64,000 bases of DNA, from contig NZ_FXUL01000006.1 in assembly GCF_900182955.1 (NCBI RefSeq), positions 184,194 through 248,193 on the forward strand, given 5' to 3'. Positions 25,663 through 33,477 of this stretch are shown piece by piece; the first letter of the stretch is position 1, and each line of letters opens with the position of its first letter. Both the position numbers and the translations under genes were made by a program. Source of the DNA: Noviherbaspirillum suwonense. Its GTDB lineage: Bacteria > Pseudomonadota > Gammaproteobacteria > Burkholderiales > Burkholderiaceae_D. Below the pieces are notes generated by a model, which had not been told where the DNA came from, ran no database searches, and worked only from the letters and a program-made list of their open reading frames with translations.

Positions 25663-27492
25663 ATGTCCGACCTACGCGAACGCGCGCTCCACCTGCTGCA
25701 GACGATCTTCGGCTATCCGGCCTTCCGCGGCCAGCAGGCCGAGATCGTCGACACGCTGGCCTCGGGTGGCGATGCGCTGGTGCTGATGCCCACCGGCGGC
25801 GGCAAGTCGCTGTGCTACCAGATTCCCTCGCTGCTGCGCGACGGCGTCGGCGTGGTGGTTTCGCCGCTGATCGCCTTGATGCAGGACCAGGTCGACGCGC
25901 TGGCCGAAGTCGGCGTGCGCGCGGCCTTCCTCAACTCGACCCAGAACTACGAACAGTCGTCGCGCATCGAGAAGCAGGTGCGCGACGGCGATCTCGACCT
26001 GCTGTACGTGGCGCCGGAACGCCTGCTCACGCCGCGCTGCATGGCGCTGCTGGAAGCGTCGAAGATCGCGCTGTTCGCAATCGACGAGGCGCACTGCGTG
26101 TCGCAGTGGGGGCATGACTTCCGGCCCGAGTACATCCGGCTGTCGGTCCTGCACGAGCGCTTTCCCGACGTGCCGCGCATCGCGCTGACCGCCACCGCCG
26201 ACCAGCAGACCCGGGAAGAGATCGCGCGCCGCCTGCAGCTGGAAGGCGGACGGCAGTTCGTCTCCTCGTTCGACCGCCCCAACATCCGCTACCAGATCGT
26301 CGAGAAGGGCAACGGCCGCAAGCAGCTGCTCGACTTCATCGAGACCGAGCATCCGGGCGACGCCGGCGTGGTCTACTGCCTGTCGCGCAAGAAGGTGGAG
26401 GAGGTCGCCGATTTCCTGAACCAGAACGGCATCACCGCGCTGGCCTACCATGCCGGCATGCCGCAGGACACCCGCAGCGCCAACCAGTCGCGCTTCCTGC
26501 GGGAAGAGGGCATCGTGATGGTGGCGACGATCGCGTTCGGCATGGGCATCGACAAGCCGGACGTGCGCTTCGTCGGCCACCTCGACCTGCCCAAGAGCAT
26601 CGAGGGCTATTACCAGGAAACCGGCCGCGCCGGCCGCGACGGCGCGCCGGCGAACGCGTGGATGGCATACGGTCTGCAGGACGTGGTGCAGCAGCGCCGG
26701 ATGATCGACGAGTCCGAAGCCGACGAAGCCTACAAGCGCATCCAGGGCCAGAAGCTGGACGCGATGCTGGGCCTGTGCGAAACCATAGGCTGCCGCCGGG
26801 TGCGGCTGCTGAGCTATTTCGGCCAGGATTCCGGCCCCTGCGGCAACTGCGACACCTGCCTGCATCCGCCGGTGTCGTATGACGCGACCGTGCCGGTGCA
26901 GAAGCTGCTGTCGGCCATCTACCGTGTCGACCAGCGCTTCGGCGCCGGCCACGTGATGGACGTGCTGCGCGGGATCGATTCCGAGAAGGTCAAGCAGTGG
27001 AAGCATGACCAGCTGTCGACGTTCGGCATCGGCTCCGATATCGGCGAGCAGGAGTGGCGCGCCATCCTGCGCCAGGTGATTGCGCTGGGGCTGGTGGATG
27101 TCGACCATGATGCCTATAACGCGCTGAAGCTCACCGACGAGGCGCGTCCCGTGCTGAAGGGCGCGCGGCAGGTGCAGCTGCGGCGCTACGAGAAGCCGGC
27201 CCGGCCGAGCCGGCAGAAGCGCGCGGGCTCCGCGAAGCCGCGCGGGTACGTGGAAGCGGATCTGTCGCGTACCGAGCAGGAGATCTTCGAGAAGCTGCGC
27301 TGGTGGCGGGTGGAGACGGCGCGGGTGCATAACGTGCCGGCCTATATCATCTTCCATGATGCGACGATGCGGGAGATTGCCAAGGCGAAGCCGGATACGC
27401 TGGATGCGTTGCGGGGCGTGTCTGGGGTAGGGGAGAAGAAGTTGCAGACGTACGGGGAAGAGATTGTGGCGCTGGTGAGAGAGTTGTTGTAG
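25663..27492 (+). CDS. recQ: RecQ, ATP-dependent DNA helicase
   Basis: 3'-to-5' DNA helicase for recombination and replication-fork repair, 609 residues, normal length. The RecQ core includes [12 protein letters not shown] (motif 0), the Walker [13 protein letters not shown], the DEAH-type box [19 protein letters not shown], and [10 protein letters not shown] (motif VI). A zinc-binding domain follows with Cys in GCRRVRLL and PCGNCDTC, then a winged helix. The C-terminal HRDC domain ends [16 protein letters not shown]. Downstream, after 90 bases, starts the first composite repeat region. Confidence 0.97.
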   Translation: MSDLRERALHLLQTIFGYPAFRGQQAEIVDTLASGGDALVLMPTGGGKSLCYQIPSLLRDGVGVVVSPLIALMQDQVDALAEVGVRAAFLNSTQNYEQSSRIEKQVRDGDLDLLYVAPERLLTPRCMALLEASKIALFAIDEAHCVSQWGHDFRPEYIRLSVLHERFPDVPRIALTATADQQTREEIARRLQLEGGRQFVSSFDRPNIRYQIVEKGNGRKQLLDFIETEHPGDAGVVYCLSRKKVEEVADFLNQNGITALAYHAGMPQDTRSANQSRFLREEGIVMVATIAFGMGIDKPDVRFVGHLDLPKSIEGYYQETGRAGRDGAPANAWMAYGLQDVVQQRRMIDESEADEAYKRIQGQKLDAMLGLCETIGCRRVRLLSYFGQDSGPCGNCDTCLHPPVSYDATVPVQKLLSAIYRVDQRFGAGHVMDVLRGIDSEKVKQWKHDQLSTFGIGSDIGEQEWRAILRQVIALGLVDVDHDAYNALKLTDEARPVLKGARQVQLRRYEKPARPSRQKRAGSAKPRGYVEADLSRTEQEIFEKLRWWRVETARVHNVPAYIIFHDATMREIAKAKPDTLDALRGVSGVGEKKLQTYGEEIVALVRELL

Positions 27493-27584
27493 GGGTGCCG
27501 GGCGCGGCGAGCGAGGCGGATTGCGATGGCAATGGTCATAGGTTGCTGTTGCCCGCGCAGCGACCGTTGCGGTTGCAGTTAGCG

Positions 27585-27752
27585 CCGCGCAGCGACAGTT
27601 GCAGTTGACGTTCCGCGCAGCGACAGTTGCAGTTGACGTTCCGCGCAGCGACAGTTGCAGTTGACGTTCCGTGCAGCGACAGTTGCAGTTGACGTTCCGC
27701 GCAGCGACAGTTGCAGTTGACGTTCCGCGCAGCGACAGTTGCAGTTGTTTGT
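27585..27752. repeat. 28-bp tandem repeat, six units
   Basis: Six exact-length 28-bp units begin at 27585, 27613, 27641, 27669, 27697 and 27725. Each contains CCGCGCAGCGACAGTTGC followed by AGTTGACGTT; unit 4 has one C-to-T change and unit 6 diverges at its end. The same CGCGCAGCGACAGTTGC core, singly or with other spacing, recurs beside the other two composite elements, and in inverted form on the far side of copies 1 and 2. A degenerate leading unit is visible at 27553-27584. Confidence 0.93.
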
Positions 27753-27759
27753 GAACTGG

Positions 27760-27843
27760 CTGTTGCAGTAGCCGTTGCAGTAGCTGTTGCAGTAGCTGTT
27801 GCAGTAGCCGTTGCCGTTGTCGTTGCCGTTGTCGTTGCAGTGA
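27760..27843. repeat. 12-bp GTTGC-type array, seven units, abutting structured element copy 1
   Basis: Seven 12-bp units of the form CTGTTGCAGTAG or CCGTTGCCGTTG run in phase from 27760 to 27843. The last unit merges into the conserved left end of the structured element (TGCAGTGAATCCCCG). This makes the array the immediate outer boundary of the element. Confidence 0.85.
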
Positions 27844-28444
27844 ATCCCCGTTAGATGGCGACGCGTCGCCAGTGCCTGAAACGGATAAAGAAGCGTCCGC
27901 TGTCTGAGCGAAGCGAGTTTCGGACGCTTCCCGTTTCAGGTGCTGGCGGCGCGTGCAGTCCGCGCAGCGGACCGCCATCGTAGGGGTCGCCTTTTTTGCC
28001 CCACTTTTTTGGCGAAGCAAAAAAGCGGGTCGGCTGCCGGGCCGAACACCCGGCTACTCCCCACGGCAGTGAAGCCTCAACGTTTCACCCGTCAGCAGAC
28101 GCGGCATCGGCGCCTTGCGTATTGGCGCCGTGCGAACGTGCAGCCGTCGCAAACTGCAGAAGCGGCTTCGCGACGGTGCGCCGGCGGGCGGGTGAAGCGA
28201 TACGTGTGTCCTGCCGGACGACCTAGCCGGGAGTCCGTCCCGGCGGCCGGGTCACTTCTTTTGCTTCGCCAAAAGAAGTAACCAAGAAAAGGCGACCCCG
28301 GAGATGCCGCCCCGCTGCGCGGGGTGCCCACGCCGCTGGCACCGAAATCGGGAAGCGTCCGAAACTCGCTTCGCTCAGACAGCGGACGCTTCTTTATCCG
28401 ATTTCGGCACCAGCGACGTGGCGTCATCAACGGGGATTCACTGC
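27837..28444. repeat. Structured dispersed repeat, copy 1 (about 608 bp)
   Basis: Left and right ends are inverted copies of one another (TGCAGTGAATCCCCGTT at the left; its complement ends at 28444). The left arm folds into consecutive hairpins. The first is a long one: CCTGAAACGG with CCGTTTCAGG (27875-27884 / 27931-27940) enclosing GAAGCGTCCG with CGGACGCTTC. Then come GTCCGC-gca-GCGGAC (27958-27972), CTTTTTTG with CAAAAAAG (28004-28025) and CCGGG with CCCGG (28037-28053). The right arm (about 28230-28440) carries the same series in inverted order with different but still paired sequences. No convincing coding sequence; short open frames are broken differently in copy 2. Function unknown. 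It lies between the convergent recQ and barstar-like genes. Confidence 0.92.
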
Positions 28445-28530
28445 AACAGCCACTGCCAGGGCAACGGCAACGGCCACTTCAAAGGCAACGGCCAGTTCAC
28501 AAGCAACGGCAACGGTCGCTGCGCGGGGCT
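28445..28530. repeat. Inverted GCAACG array right of copy 1
   Basis: Short units GGCAACGGC, GGCAACGGCC and AGCAACGGCAACGG follow the right end of copy 1 and finish in GGTCGCTGCGCGG. Read on the other strand these are the same GTTGC and CGCAGCGACC words as the left array, so the arrays point inward toward the element from both sides. Confidence 0.75.
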
Positions 28531-28599
28531 CATGCCCATCCCGCGTCATGGCGTACCGAACGAGATCGATGGTTCCTATTCGTCCGCGTGGCTCGCAGG

Positions 28600-28640
28600 T
28601 TCGTAGGTGTAATGCGCTTGCGCTTATTAAAACCTACGAA
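28600..28640. repeat. REP-like hairpin in the right flank of copy 1
   Basis: TTCGTAGGT (28600-28608) pairs with ACCTACGAA (28632-28640), enclosing GTAATGCGCTTGCGCTTATT. It resembles the widespread proteobacterial repeat word GTAGGGTG-AATGCGCT-GCGCTTATT. The equivalent flank of copy 2 holds two such hairpins. Confidence 0.6.
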
Positions 28641-28674
28641 GTTTCATCGCACCTCGGGAACCGGCACCGGTATA

Positions 28675-28734
28675 GCCGCAACCGCAACGGTCGCTACGCG
28701 CAACGTTCGCTACGCGCAACGTCAACCGCAACGG
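28675..28734. repeat. Outer inverted array beyond copy 1
   Basis: GCCGCAACCGCAACGGTCGC is followed by two CTACGCGCAACGT units and then CAACCGCAACGG: inverted relatives of the 28-bp unit on the left side. The rest of the gap to 28779 shows nothing I recognise. Confidence 0.65.
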
Positions 28735-28779
28735 ATACTGCCCGGGCAGATGCAATCGCGCTGCGCAGAGGCGACGCGC

Positions 28780-29106
28780 TCAGCGCAGGACCAGCCGCAG
28801 CGGCGGCGTTGCGCCTTGCTCCGTATGACGGAGGTTCACTTCATCGACCGTGTCTTCCAGCGCCGCCAGCACCGCCGGCGCCTCGTGGCTAACAATGGAA
28901 GCATCATGCAATTCGATGTCGAGCACCTCGTCGGGGGACAGGGCGAAGCGGCTCATGCCGTCGTTGTCGCGGACGCCGGATAGACAGTCAATCAGCGCGC
29001 TGATGTTGCGGCCGTAGAAGTCGGGAAGACCGAAGGCCAGCGCGCATTCGCGGTGGAATGCCTGCATGTCGGTCAGCTTGCGGCCGTCGAGGATCACGTT
29101 GGCCAT
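28780..29106 (-). CDS. Barstar-like ribonuclease inhibitor family protein
   Basis: A 108-residue protein of the barstar family, which in Bacillus neutralises the secreted RNase barnase. The fold signature is visible: VILDGRKLTDMQAFHRECAL, then FGLPDFYGRNISALIDCLSG (family FYGxNxxALxDCLxG), and a final beta strand LRLVLR. No barnase-type RNase gene is in the window. It sits 3 bases after exbD in the TonB-ExbBD unit, an unexpected place for an inhibitor, so its target may be a distant RNase or another protein. Confidence 0.85.
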   Translation of the reverse strand: MANVILDGRKLTDMQAFHRECALAFGLPDFYGRNISALIDCLSGVRDNDGMSRFALSPDEVLDIELHDASIVSHEAPAVLAALEDTVDEVNLRHTEQGATPPLRLVLR

Positions 29107-29109
29107 GGG

Positions 29110-29541
29110 TCAGCGGCCGGCGGGCGTGGAGGTTGGCTCGGTCACGAAGCCGAGCTTGGTCAGGCCGTTGGACTGGGCGGCGGCCATGACCTGGGCGATG
29201 ACTTCGTAGCGGGTTGCCTTGTCGGCGCGCAGCTGCAGTTCGGGTTGCGGCTGCTTTTGCGCGGCGGCGGCCATGCGTGCCGGCAGGTCGGCCTGGCTTA
29301 CCGGGGCGTCGTTCCAGAATATGGCGCCGGCCGGGTCGATGGACAGCGTCACGGTTTCCGGTTTCTCCGGGGCCGGCGCGGACTGCGCGGCGGGAAGGTC
29401 CAGCTTGACTGCGTGTGTGAACAGGGGTGCGGTGATGATGAAGATCACCAGCAGCACCAGCATCACGTCGACCATGGGCGTGACGTTGATGTCCGCCATG
29501 GGTGCGCCCTGCCGGTTATTGTCGAATCCGCCAAATGCCAT
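29110..29541 (-). CDS. exbD: ExbD, TonB-system proton channel subunit
   Basis: ExbD/TolR family, 143 residues. ADINVTPMVDVMLVLLVIFI contains the single membrane segment with the conserved proton-relay aspartate (MVDVML). The periplasmic domain ends NGLTKLGFVTEPTSTPAGR. Together with ExbB it powers TonB-dependent uptake of iron-siderophores and other ligands. It lies downstream of exbB (19-base gap) and directly upstream of the barstar-like gene. Confidence 0.95.
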   Translation of the reverse strand: MAFGGFDNNRQGAPMADINVTPMVDVMLVLLVIFIITAPLFTHAVKLDLPAAQSAPAPEKPETVTLSIDPAGAIFWNDAPVSQADLPARMAAAAQKQPQPELQLRADKATRYEVIAQVMAAAQSNGLTKLGFVTEPTSTPAGR

Positions 29542-29560
29542 GTTTAGCTCCTTGTTTGAC

Positions 29561-30253
29561 TTATTTGCCGACGCGGCTGCCGGTGGTCAGGTAGGCATGC
29601 AGGTCGTGCGCGAAGGCATCGAGCTCGGCCAGCGTGACCCGGTTGACGCGGGTGAAGGCGTTGTAGGCGAGCACGGCGGGGATTGCCACCACCAGGCCCA
29701 GCGCGGTCATGATCAGCGCTTCGCCGACCGGGCCGGCGACCTTGTCGATCTGCACCGTGCCGGTCGACGATACCGCGATCAGCGCATGGTAGATGCCCCA
29801 GACCGTGCCGAACAGGCCGACGAAGGGCGCGGTCGAGCCGACCGAGGCCAGCAGCGTCAGGCCGTTCTCCAGCCGGGACGACACCCGGTTGATTTCCTGG
29901 CGCAGCGTGCGGGTGATCAGTTCGCTCGGGTCGACCGACGCATTCAGCGAGTTTTCCTGGGACTGCAGGTTGGCCGCGCCCAGGCTCTGCGCGGCCAGCG
30001 GCGTATAGACCCGCTCGCTGTCGGCCGCCTGCATCACCGCGATCGCGTCGGTCAGCGTCGGCGCCTTCCAGAAGCCTTCCAGCGCGCCTGCGCTGCGCCG
30101 TATCCGCCATGAGCTCCAGGCCTTGGCCAGGATGTAGTACCAGCTCATGACGGACATCAGCAGCAGCACATAGGCCACCGCGTGCGACACGGCGTCCCCT
30201 TGCGCCCAGTAATGGGCCAGTCCCATGCTTTGATTCGCGATTGTCGGATTCAT
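29561..30253 (-). CDS. exbB: ExbB, TonB-system proton channel subunit
   Basis: ExbB/TolQ-family membrane protein of 230 residues. Three membrane regions are seen: around SHAVAYVLLLMSVMSWYYIL, LLASVGSTAPFVGLFGTVWG, and GPVGEALIMTALGLVVAIPA. It is a paralogue of TolQ at 3.4 kb but is assigned to the TonB system because tonB precedes it by 16 bases and exbD follows. Confidence 0.95.
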   Translation of the reverse strand: MNPTIANQSMGLAHYWAQGDAVSHAVAYVLLLMSVMSWYYILAKAWSSWRIRRSAGALEGFWKAPTLTDAIAVMQAADSERVYTPLAAQSLGAANLQSQENSLNASVDPSELITRTLRQEINRVSSRLENGLTLLASVGSTAPFVGLFGTVWGIYHALIAVSSTGTVQIDKVAGPVGEALIMTALGLVVAIPAVLAYNAFTRVNRVTLAELDAFAHDLHAYLTTGSRVGK

Positions 30254-30269
30254 GTTGTGCTTTGTCGGT

Positions 30270-31007
30270 CTAGTTGGAAAGTTTGAAAATGATGGGCACC
30301 AGGTACCACTCGGCGACCGGCTTGCCGTCGCTGGTGGCGGGGTTGAAGCGCCAGGTCTGCACCGCGCTGCGGGCCGCCTCGTCCAGCAGCGGAAAGCCGC
30401 TGGAGCTGCGGATCTGCACTTCGCCGGCCGTGCCGTCGGCCTGCACCATCACCCGCAACACCACCTTGCCTTCCTCGTTGTTGCGCAGCGAGCGCGCCGG
30501 CTGCACCGGCGGCCGGTTGCTGGCGGCATAGCTGGCGGAAATGGTGACGCCGGTGCGCACCGGCGCCGGTGGTGCCGGTGGTGCAGCCGGTGCTGCTGGT
30601 GCAGGTGGTGCAACTGGTGCAGGTGGTGCAACCGGCGCTGACGGCGCTTCCACGGGCGGCGGCGCCGATGCGACTGTCGTTTCCCTCGGCTGCACCGGCG
30701 CTGGCCGGGGAGCCGGCGCGACGGGCTTCGGCCTGGGCGCGGGCCGGGGTTTGGGCGGCGGCCGCGGCGCAGGCGGCGGCTCGGGGGCTGCGGCCGGCGC
30801 CGGTGCGGGCGTCGGCGCTGGCGTGATTTCAGCCACAGGCGCTGGCGCCGGCGGCGTCGGCGGCAGCAGCGCCACCGTGATCGGCACGGGCTCCGGGCGC
30901 TGGTGCACGTGCGTCGCCACCGCCGACAGCACCAGCATCAGGCCGCCGGCATGGATCAGCAGGGAAACGGCAACCGCTGGCAGCCAGGGTCGGACGGGCA
31001 CGCGCAT
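30270..31007 (-). CDS. tonB: TonB, energy-transducing protein
   Basis: A 245-residue TonB with an N-terminal membrane anchor (VAVSLLIHAGGLMLVLSAVA) and a long Pro/Ala-rich spanning region at about residues 45-150, partly of repeated APVAPPAPVAPPAPAAPAAP type. The C-terminal TonB domain shows EEGKVVLRVMVQADGTAGEV, SSGFPLLDEAARSAVQTWRF and NPATSDGKPVAEW. It transmits proton motive force to outer-membrane receptors. It starts 21 bases after the dapB stop, so bamE-dapB-tonB-exbBD-barstar may be one transcript. Confidence 0.95.
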   Translation of the reverse strand: MRVPVRPWLPAVAVSLLIHAGGLMLVLSAVATHVHQRPEPVPITVALLPPTPPAPAPVAEITPAPTPAPAPAAAPEPPPAPRPPPKPRPAPRPKPVAPAPRPAPVQPRETTVASAPPPVEAPSAPVAPPAPVAPPAPAAPAAPPAPPAPVRTGVTISASYAASNRPPVQPARSLRNNEEGKVVLRVMVQADGTAGEVQIRSSSGFPLLDEAARSAVQTWRFNPATSDGKPVAEWYLVPIIFKLSN

Positions 31008-31028
31008 CGCGGGATCGGGACTATGCGC

Positions 31029-31835
31029 TTAACGCAAGCCGAGCACGTCCTGCATGTCGTACAGGCCGACGTCGCGGCCGGCCAGGAAGCGCGCGGCGCG
31101 CAGGCTGCCGTTCGCATAGGTGACCCGGCTCGACGACTTGTGGCTGATCTCGATGCGCTCGCCGATGCCGGCGAACAGCACCGTGTGGTCGCCGACGATG
31201 TCGCCGCCGCGGATGGTCGCGAAGCCGATCGACGACGGGTCGCGCTCGCCGGTCACGCCTTCGCGGGCGAAGACGCCGACTTCCTTCAGGTCGCGGCCGA
31301 GCGCGCGGGCCACGACTTCGCCCATCTGCAGCGCGGTGCCGGACGGCGCGTCGACCTTGTGCCGGTGATGCGCCTCGATGATCTCGATGTCATAGCCTTC
31401 CGCGAAACTCTTCGCGGCCAGCTCCAGCAGCTTCATCGTCACGTTGACGCCCACGCTCATGTTGGGCGCGAAGACGACCGCGGTGTGGCGGGCAGCGGCC
31501 GCAATGGCGGCCTTGCCGGCGTCGTCGAAGCCGGTGGTGCCGATGATGGCCTTGATGCCGTGTTCGGCGCAGTATTCCAGGTGCTTGAGCGTGCCCTCGG
31601 GGCGGGTGAAGTCGATCAGGAAATCGGCTTCACCGAGCGCTTCGTCGAGGCTGTCGGTGATCGGGACGCCGGCGTCCTCGCCGAGGAAAGCGGCGGCGTC
31701 GGCGCCGAGGCCGGGCGCGCCGGCAATGTCGAGCGCGCCGGCCAGCGAAGCGTCAGGCGCATTGCGGATGGCTTCAATCAGCATGCGGCCCATGCGGCCC
31801 GATGCGCCGGCAACGGCTATCTTCATTTGAGTCAT
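31029..31835 (-). CDS. dapB: DapB, 4-hydroxy-tetrahydrodipicolinate reductase
   Basis: NAD(P)H-dependent step of lysine and meso-diaminopimelate synthesis. The 268-residue length is normal. Cofactor loop [17 protein letters not shown] is at the N-terminus, [13 protein letters not shown] is mid-protein, and the substrate-binding signature [19 protein letters not shown] is clear. ATG 31835 (MTQMKIAV) overlaps the bamE stop as ATGA; the frame stays open upstream but that part is shadow of bamE. Confidence 0.96.
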   Translation of the reverse strand: MTQMKIAVAGASGRMGRMLIEAIRNAPDASLAGALDIAGAPGLGADAAAFLGEDAGVPITDSLDEALGEADFLIDFTRPEGTLKHLEYCAEHGIKAIIGTTGFDDAGKAAIAAAARHTAVVFAPNMSVGVNVTMKLLELAAKSFAEGYDIEIIEAHHRHKVDAPSGTALQMGEVVARALGRDLKEVGVFAREGVTGERDPSSIGFATIRGGDIVGDHTVLFAGIGERIEISHKSSSRVTYANGSLRAARFLAGRDVGLYDMQDVLGLR

Positions 31836-32455
31836 GGCGTGGTGGTGGCGGGAGATTGCGGGTCGGCGGCGGAAGACGGGATCGGCTGCGGGCCGGGCGA
31901 TTCGGTTTTCGACTTGCGCGGCGGCTGGCCGGAAATGCGCGACAGGTAATCGGCCTCGGTCGGCAGGTCGCCGCCCTCGATGCGGGCCAGCTTGTCGTCG
32001 ACAAAGGTCAGGGTCACGCGGCTGGTGGTCATTTCGCCGTTGCCCTTGGCCATGCGGAACGGGTAGTCCCAGCGCGCGTTGTGGAACACGTCGGTCAGCA
32101 GCGGCGTGCCGAGGACGAAGCGCACCTGGTCCCGCGTCATCCCTTCCTTCAGCTGGGCGACCATCTCGCGCGAGATGAAGTTGCCCTGCTGGATATCCGG
32201 CCGGTATGGCCGCAGGAAACCGAGGAAAGGCCTGGCCTTGGTGACCTCCAGGTCGCCGTCGGCGTCCGCGCCCTGGGCCGTCTTCGCCGGGGCCGCCTTC
32301 GCTGGGGCCGCAGGCTCGCTGCGCCGCACGCTGGCCGGTTCGTCGATCAGGGGATTCTTCGATGCGCAGCCTGCGAGGCAGGCGGCGAACAGCACGCACA
32401 GCGCACCGGAGTGGAGCGCCGGCCTGGGGCCGGAGCGGGGGAACAGCATACGCAT
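31832..32455 (-). CDS. bamE: BamE (SmpA/OmlA), outer-membrane assembly lipoprotein
   Basis: Accessory lipoprotein of the BAM complex. The 207-residue protein has a lipobox CLAGC with Cys30 and an Ala/Pro-rich linker. The BamE fold includes [20 protein letters not shown] and [15 protein letters not shown], followed by [14 protein letters not shown]. It is longer than E. coli BamE (about 113 residues) because of the linker and a Pro/Ser-rich tail of about 35 residues, both common in Burkholderiales. Divergent from fur, as in many betaproteobacteria. Confidence 0.95.
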   Translation of the reverse strand: MRMLFPRSGPRPALHSGALCVLFAACLAGCASKNPLIDEPASVRRSEPAAPAKAAPAKTAQGADADGDLEVTKARPFLGFLRPYRPDIQQGNFISREMVAQLKEGMTRDQVRFVLGTPLLTDVFHNARWDYPFRMAKGNGEMTTSRVTLTFVDDKLARIEGGDLPTEADYLSRISGQPPRKSKTESPGPQPIPSSAADPQSPATTTP

Positions 32456-32473
32456 AGGCGGGATCTCAGTCGA

Positions 32474-32502
32474 TTGAGCTAGTAGGTCAAACGCTATATG
32501 AT
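32474..32502 (+). promoter_or_regulatory. Probable sigma-70 promoter of fur
   Basis: TTGAGC (32474-32479), a 17-base spacer and TATGAT (32497-32502) lie 30 bases before the fur ATG. The 77-base gap is shared with divergent bamE. A possible Fur box over the -10 is too poor a match to call. Confidence 0.65.
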
Positions 32503-32532
32503 AAAGCAGTTCATCTCCCTCCGACCGAATCC

Positions 32533-32964
32533 ATGCCCAACAACCCCACCGACCTGAAGGCCAGCGGCCTCAAGGCCACCCTGCCTCGGCTCAAGATCCT
32601 CGAAATATTCCAGGGCAGCGCGGTGCGCCACCTGAGCGCCGAAGACGTCTACAAGATCCTGCTTGCGGAAAATATGGATGTCGGCCTGGCAACCGTCTAC
32701 CGGGTGCTGACCCAGTTCGAGCAGGCCGGCCTGTTGAGCCGCAATCATTTCGAATCCGGCAAGGCCGTGTTCGAACTCAACGAGGGCTCGCACCACGACC
32801 ACCTGGTCTGCCTCGACTGCAGCCGCGTCGAGGAATTCTACGATGAGGAAATCGAGCGCCGCCAGCAGGAGGTCGCGCAGGCCCGCGGCTTCGCCATTGC
32901 CGAGCATGCGCTGGCGCTGTATGCGCATTGCACGAAGAAGGATTGCCCGCACCGCGGGCGCTGA
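32533..32964 (+). CDS. fur: Fur, ferric uptake regulator
   Basis: Iron-responsive repressor, 143 residues, normal size. Winged-helix part: [15 protein letters not shown] and [12 protein letters not shown] with recognition helix [17 protein letters not shown]. Metal-binding part: [18 protein letters not shown] and the C-terminal HCTKKDC. It likely controls iron genes elsewhere. The tonB-exbBD genes are three to five positions away on the opposite strand, but no clear Fur box was found ahead of them. Confidence 0.97.
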   Translation: MPNNPTDLKASGLKATLPRLKILEIFQGSAVRHLSAEDVYKILLAENMDVGLATVYRVLTQFEQAGLLSRNHFESGKAVFELNEGSHHDHLVCLDCSRVEEFYDEEIERRQQEVAQARGFAIAEHALALYAHCTKKDCPHRGR

Positions 32965-32975
32965 GCAGCGCGCCT

Positions 32976-33009
32976 CGCCCGCCGCCGGGGTTGCCGGCGC
33001 CGGCGGGCG
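32976..33009. terminator. GC-rich stem between convergent fur and metallophosphoesterase genes
   Basis: CGCCCGCC (32976-32983) pairs with GGCGGGCG (33002-33009), with an inner GCCGG/CCGGC stem. It fills the gap between the two stops and could end both transcripts, though there is no T-run on either side. Confidence 0.45.
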
Positions 33010-33477
33010 CTAGACCGCCAGCTCCCGTATTGCCGCCGTCGCCCGCCCGTCCACGATCTCCAGCAAGCCTACCGTCACCGGCAACTTGAAGCGGCGCGGC
33101 CCGGCGCTGCCGGGGTTGACGCGCAGCACGCCGTCCTTTTCCAGCGCCAGCGGCCTGTGGCTGTGGCCGGCGACGACGACCTGCACCGGCGGCATCCTGC
33201 CTTTCAGCTCGTTGATGTCATGCAGCAGGTGGATGCGCACGCCGCCATACTCCAGCGTCTGGCTGTGGGGGATGGCCGCGGCCCAGCCGGCCATGTCATT
33301 GTTGCCACGCACCACATCCAGCGGCGCGATCGCCGCCAGCGCCTCCAGCACCGCCGCATTGCCGATGTCGCCGGCATGGATGATGCGGTCCATCCCGGCC
33401 AGCGCTTTCAGCGCCTGCGGGCGCAGCAGCCCGTGGGTGTCGGAAATGAGCCCGATGCGCATCGGCGCCGCCGCCAT
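33010..33477 (-). CDS. YfcE/MJ0936-family metallophosphoesterase
   Basis: A 155-residue phosphodiesterase-type calcineurin-fold protein. All metal motifs are present in order: GLISDTHG, IIHAGDIG, VVRGNNDM, LLHDI and VAGHSHRPL, with NPGSAGPRR at the end. Its ATG overlaps the hrcA stop (TGATG), so it is probably translated from the hrcA mRNA. Natural substrate unknown; relatives act on cyclic or linear phosphodiesters in vitro. Confidence 0.9.
   Translation of the reverse strand: MAAAPMRIGLISDTHGLLRPQALKALAGMDRIIHAGDIGNAAVLEALAAIAPLDVVRGNNDMAGWAAAIPHSQTLEYGGVRIHLLHDINELKGRMPPVQVVVAGHSHRPLALEKDGVLRVNPGSAGPRRFKLPVTVGLLEIVDGRATAAIRELAV

Noticed and set aside
27585..27752. CRISPR array (regular 28-bp periodicity)
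   Set aside because: Units are directly adjacent without unique spacers and no cas genes are present; it is a simple tandem repeat.
25672..28020. A 782-codon minus-strand open frame opposite recQ extending through the 28-bp repeats
   Set aside because: The part opposite recQ is a shadow. The repeat part is open only because 28-bp units happen to lack stops in that frame, giving a QLQLSLRG-type periodic peptide.
27940..28281. A possible 113-residue protein inside structured element copy 1, with a similar start in copy 2 (45993-46250)
   Set aside because: The shared part follows hairpin DNA exactly, the frames diverge after an indel in the core, and no ribosome-binding site is present. Conservation is at the DNA pairing level, not the protein level.
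32490..32512. Fur box over the fur promoter -10 region
   Set aside because: Only about 9 of 19 positions match the consensus and there is no symmetry; not enough to call.
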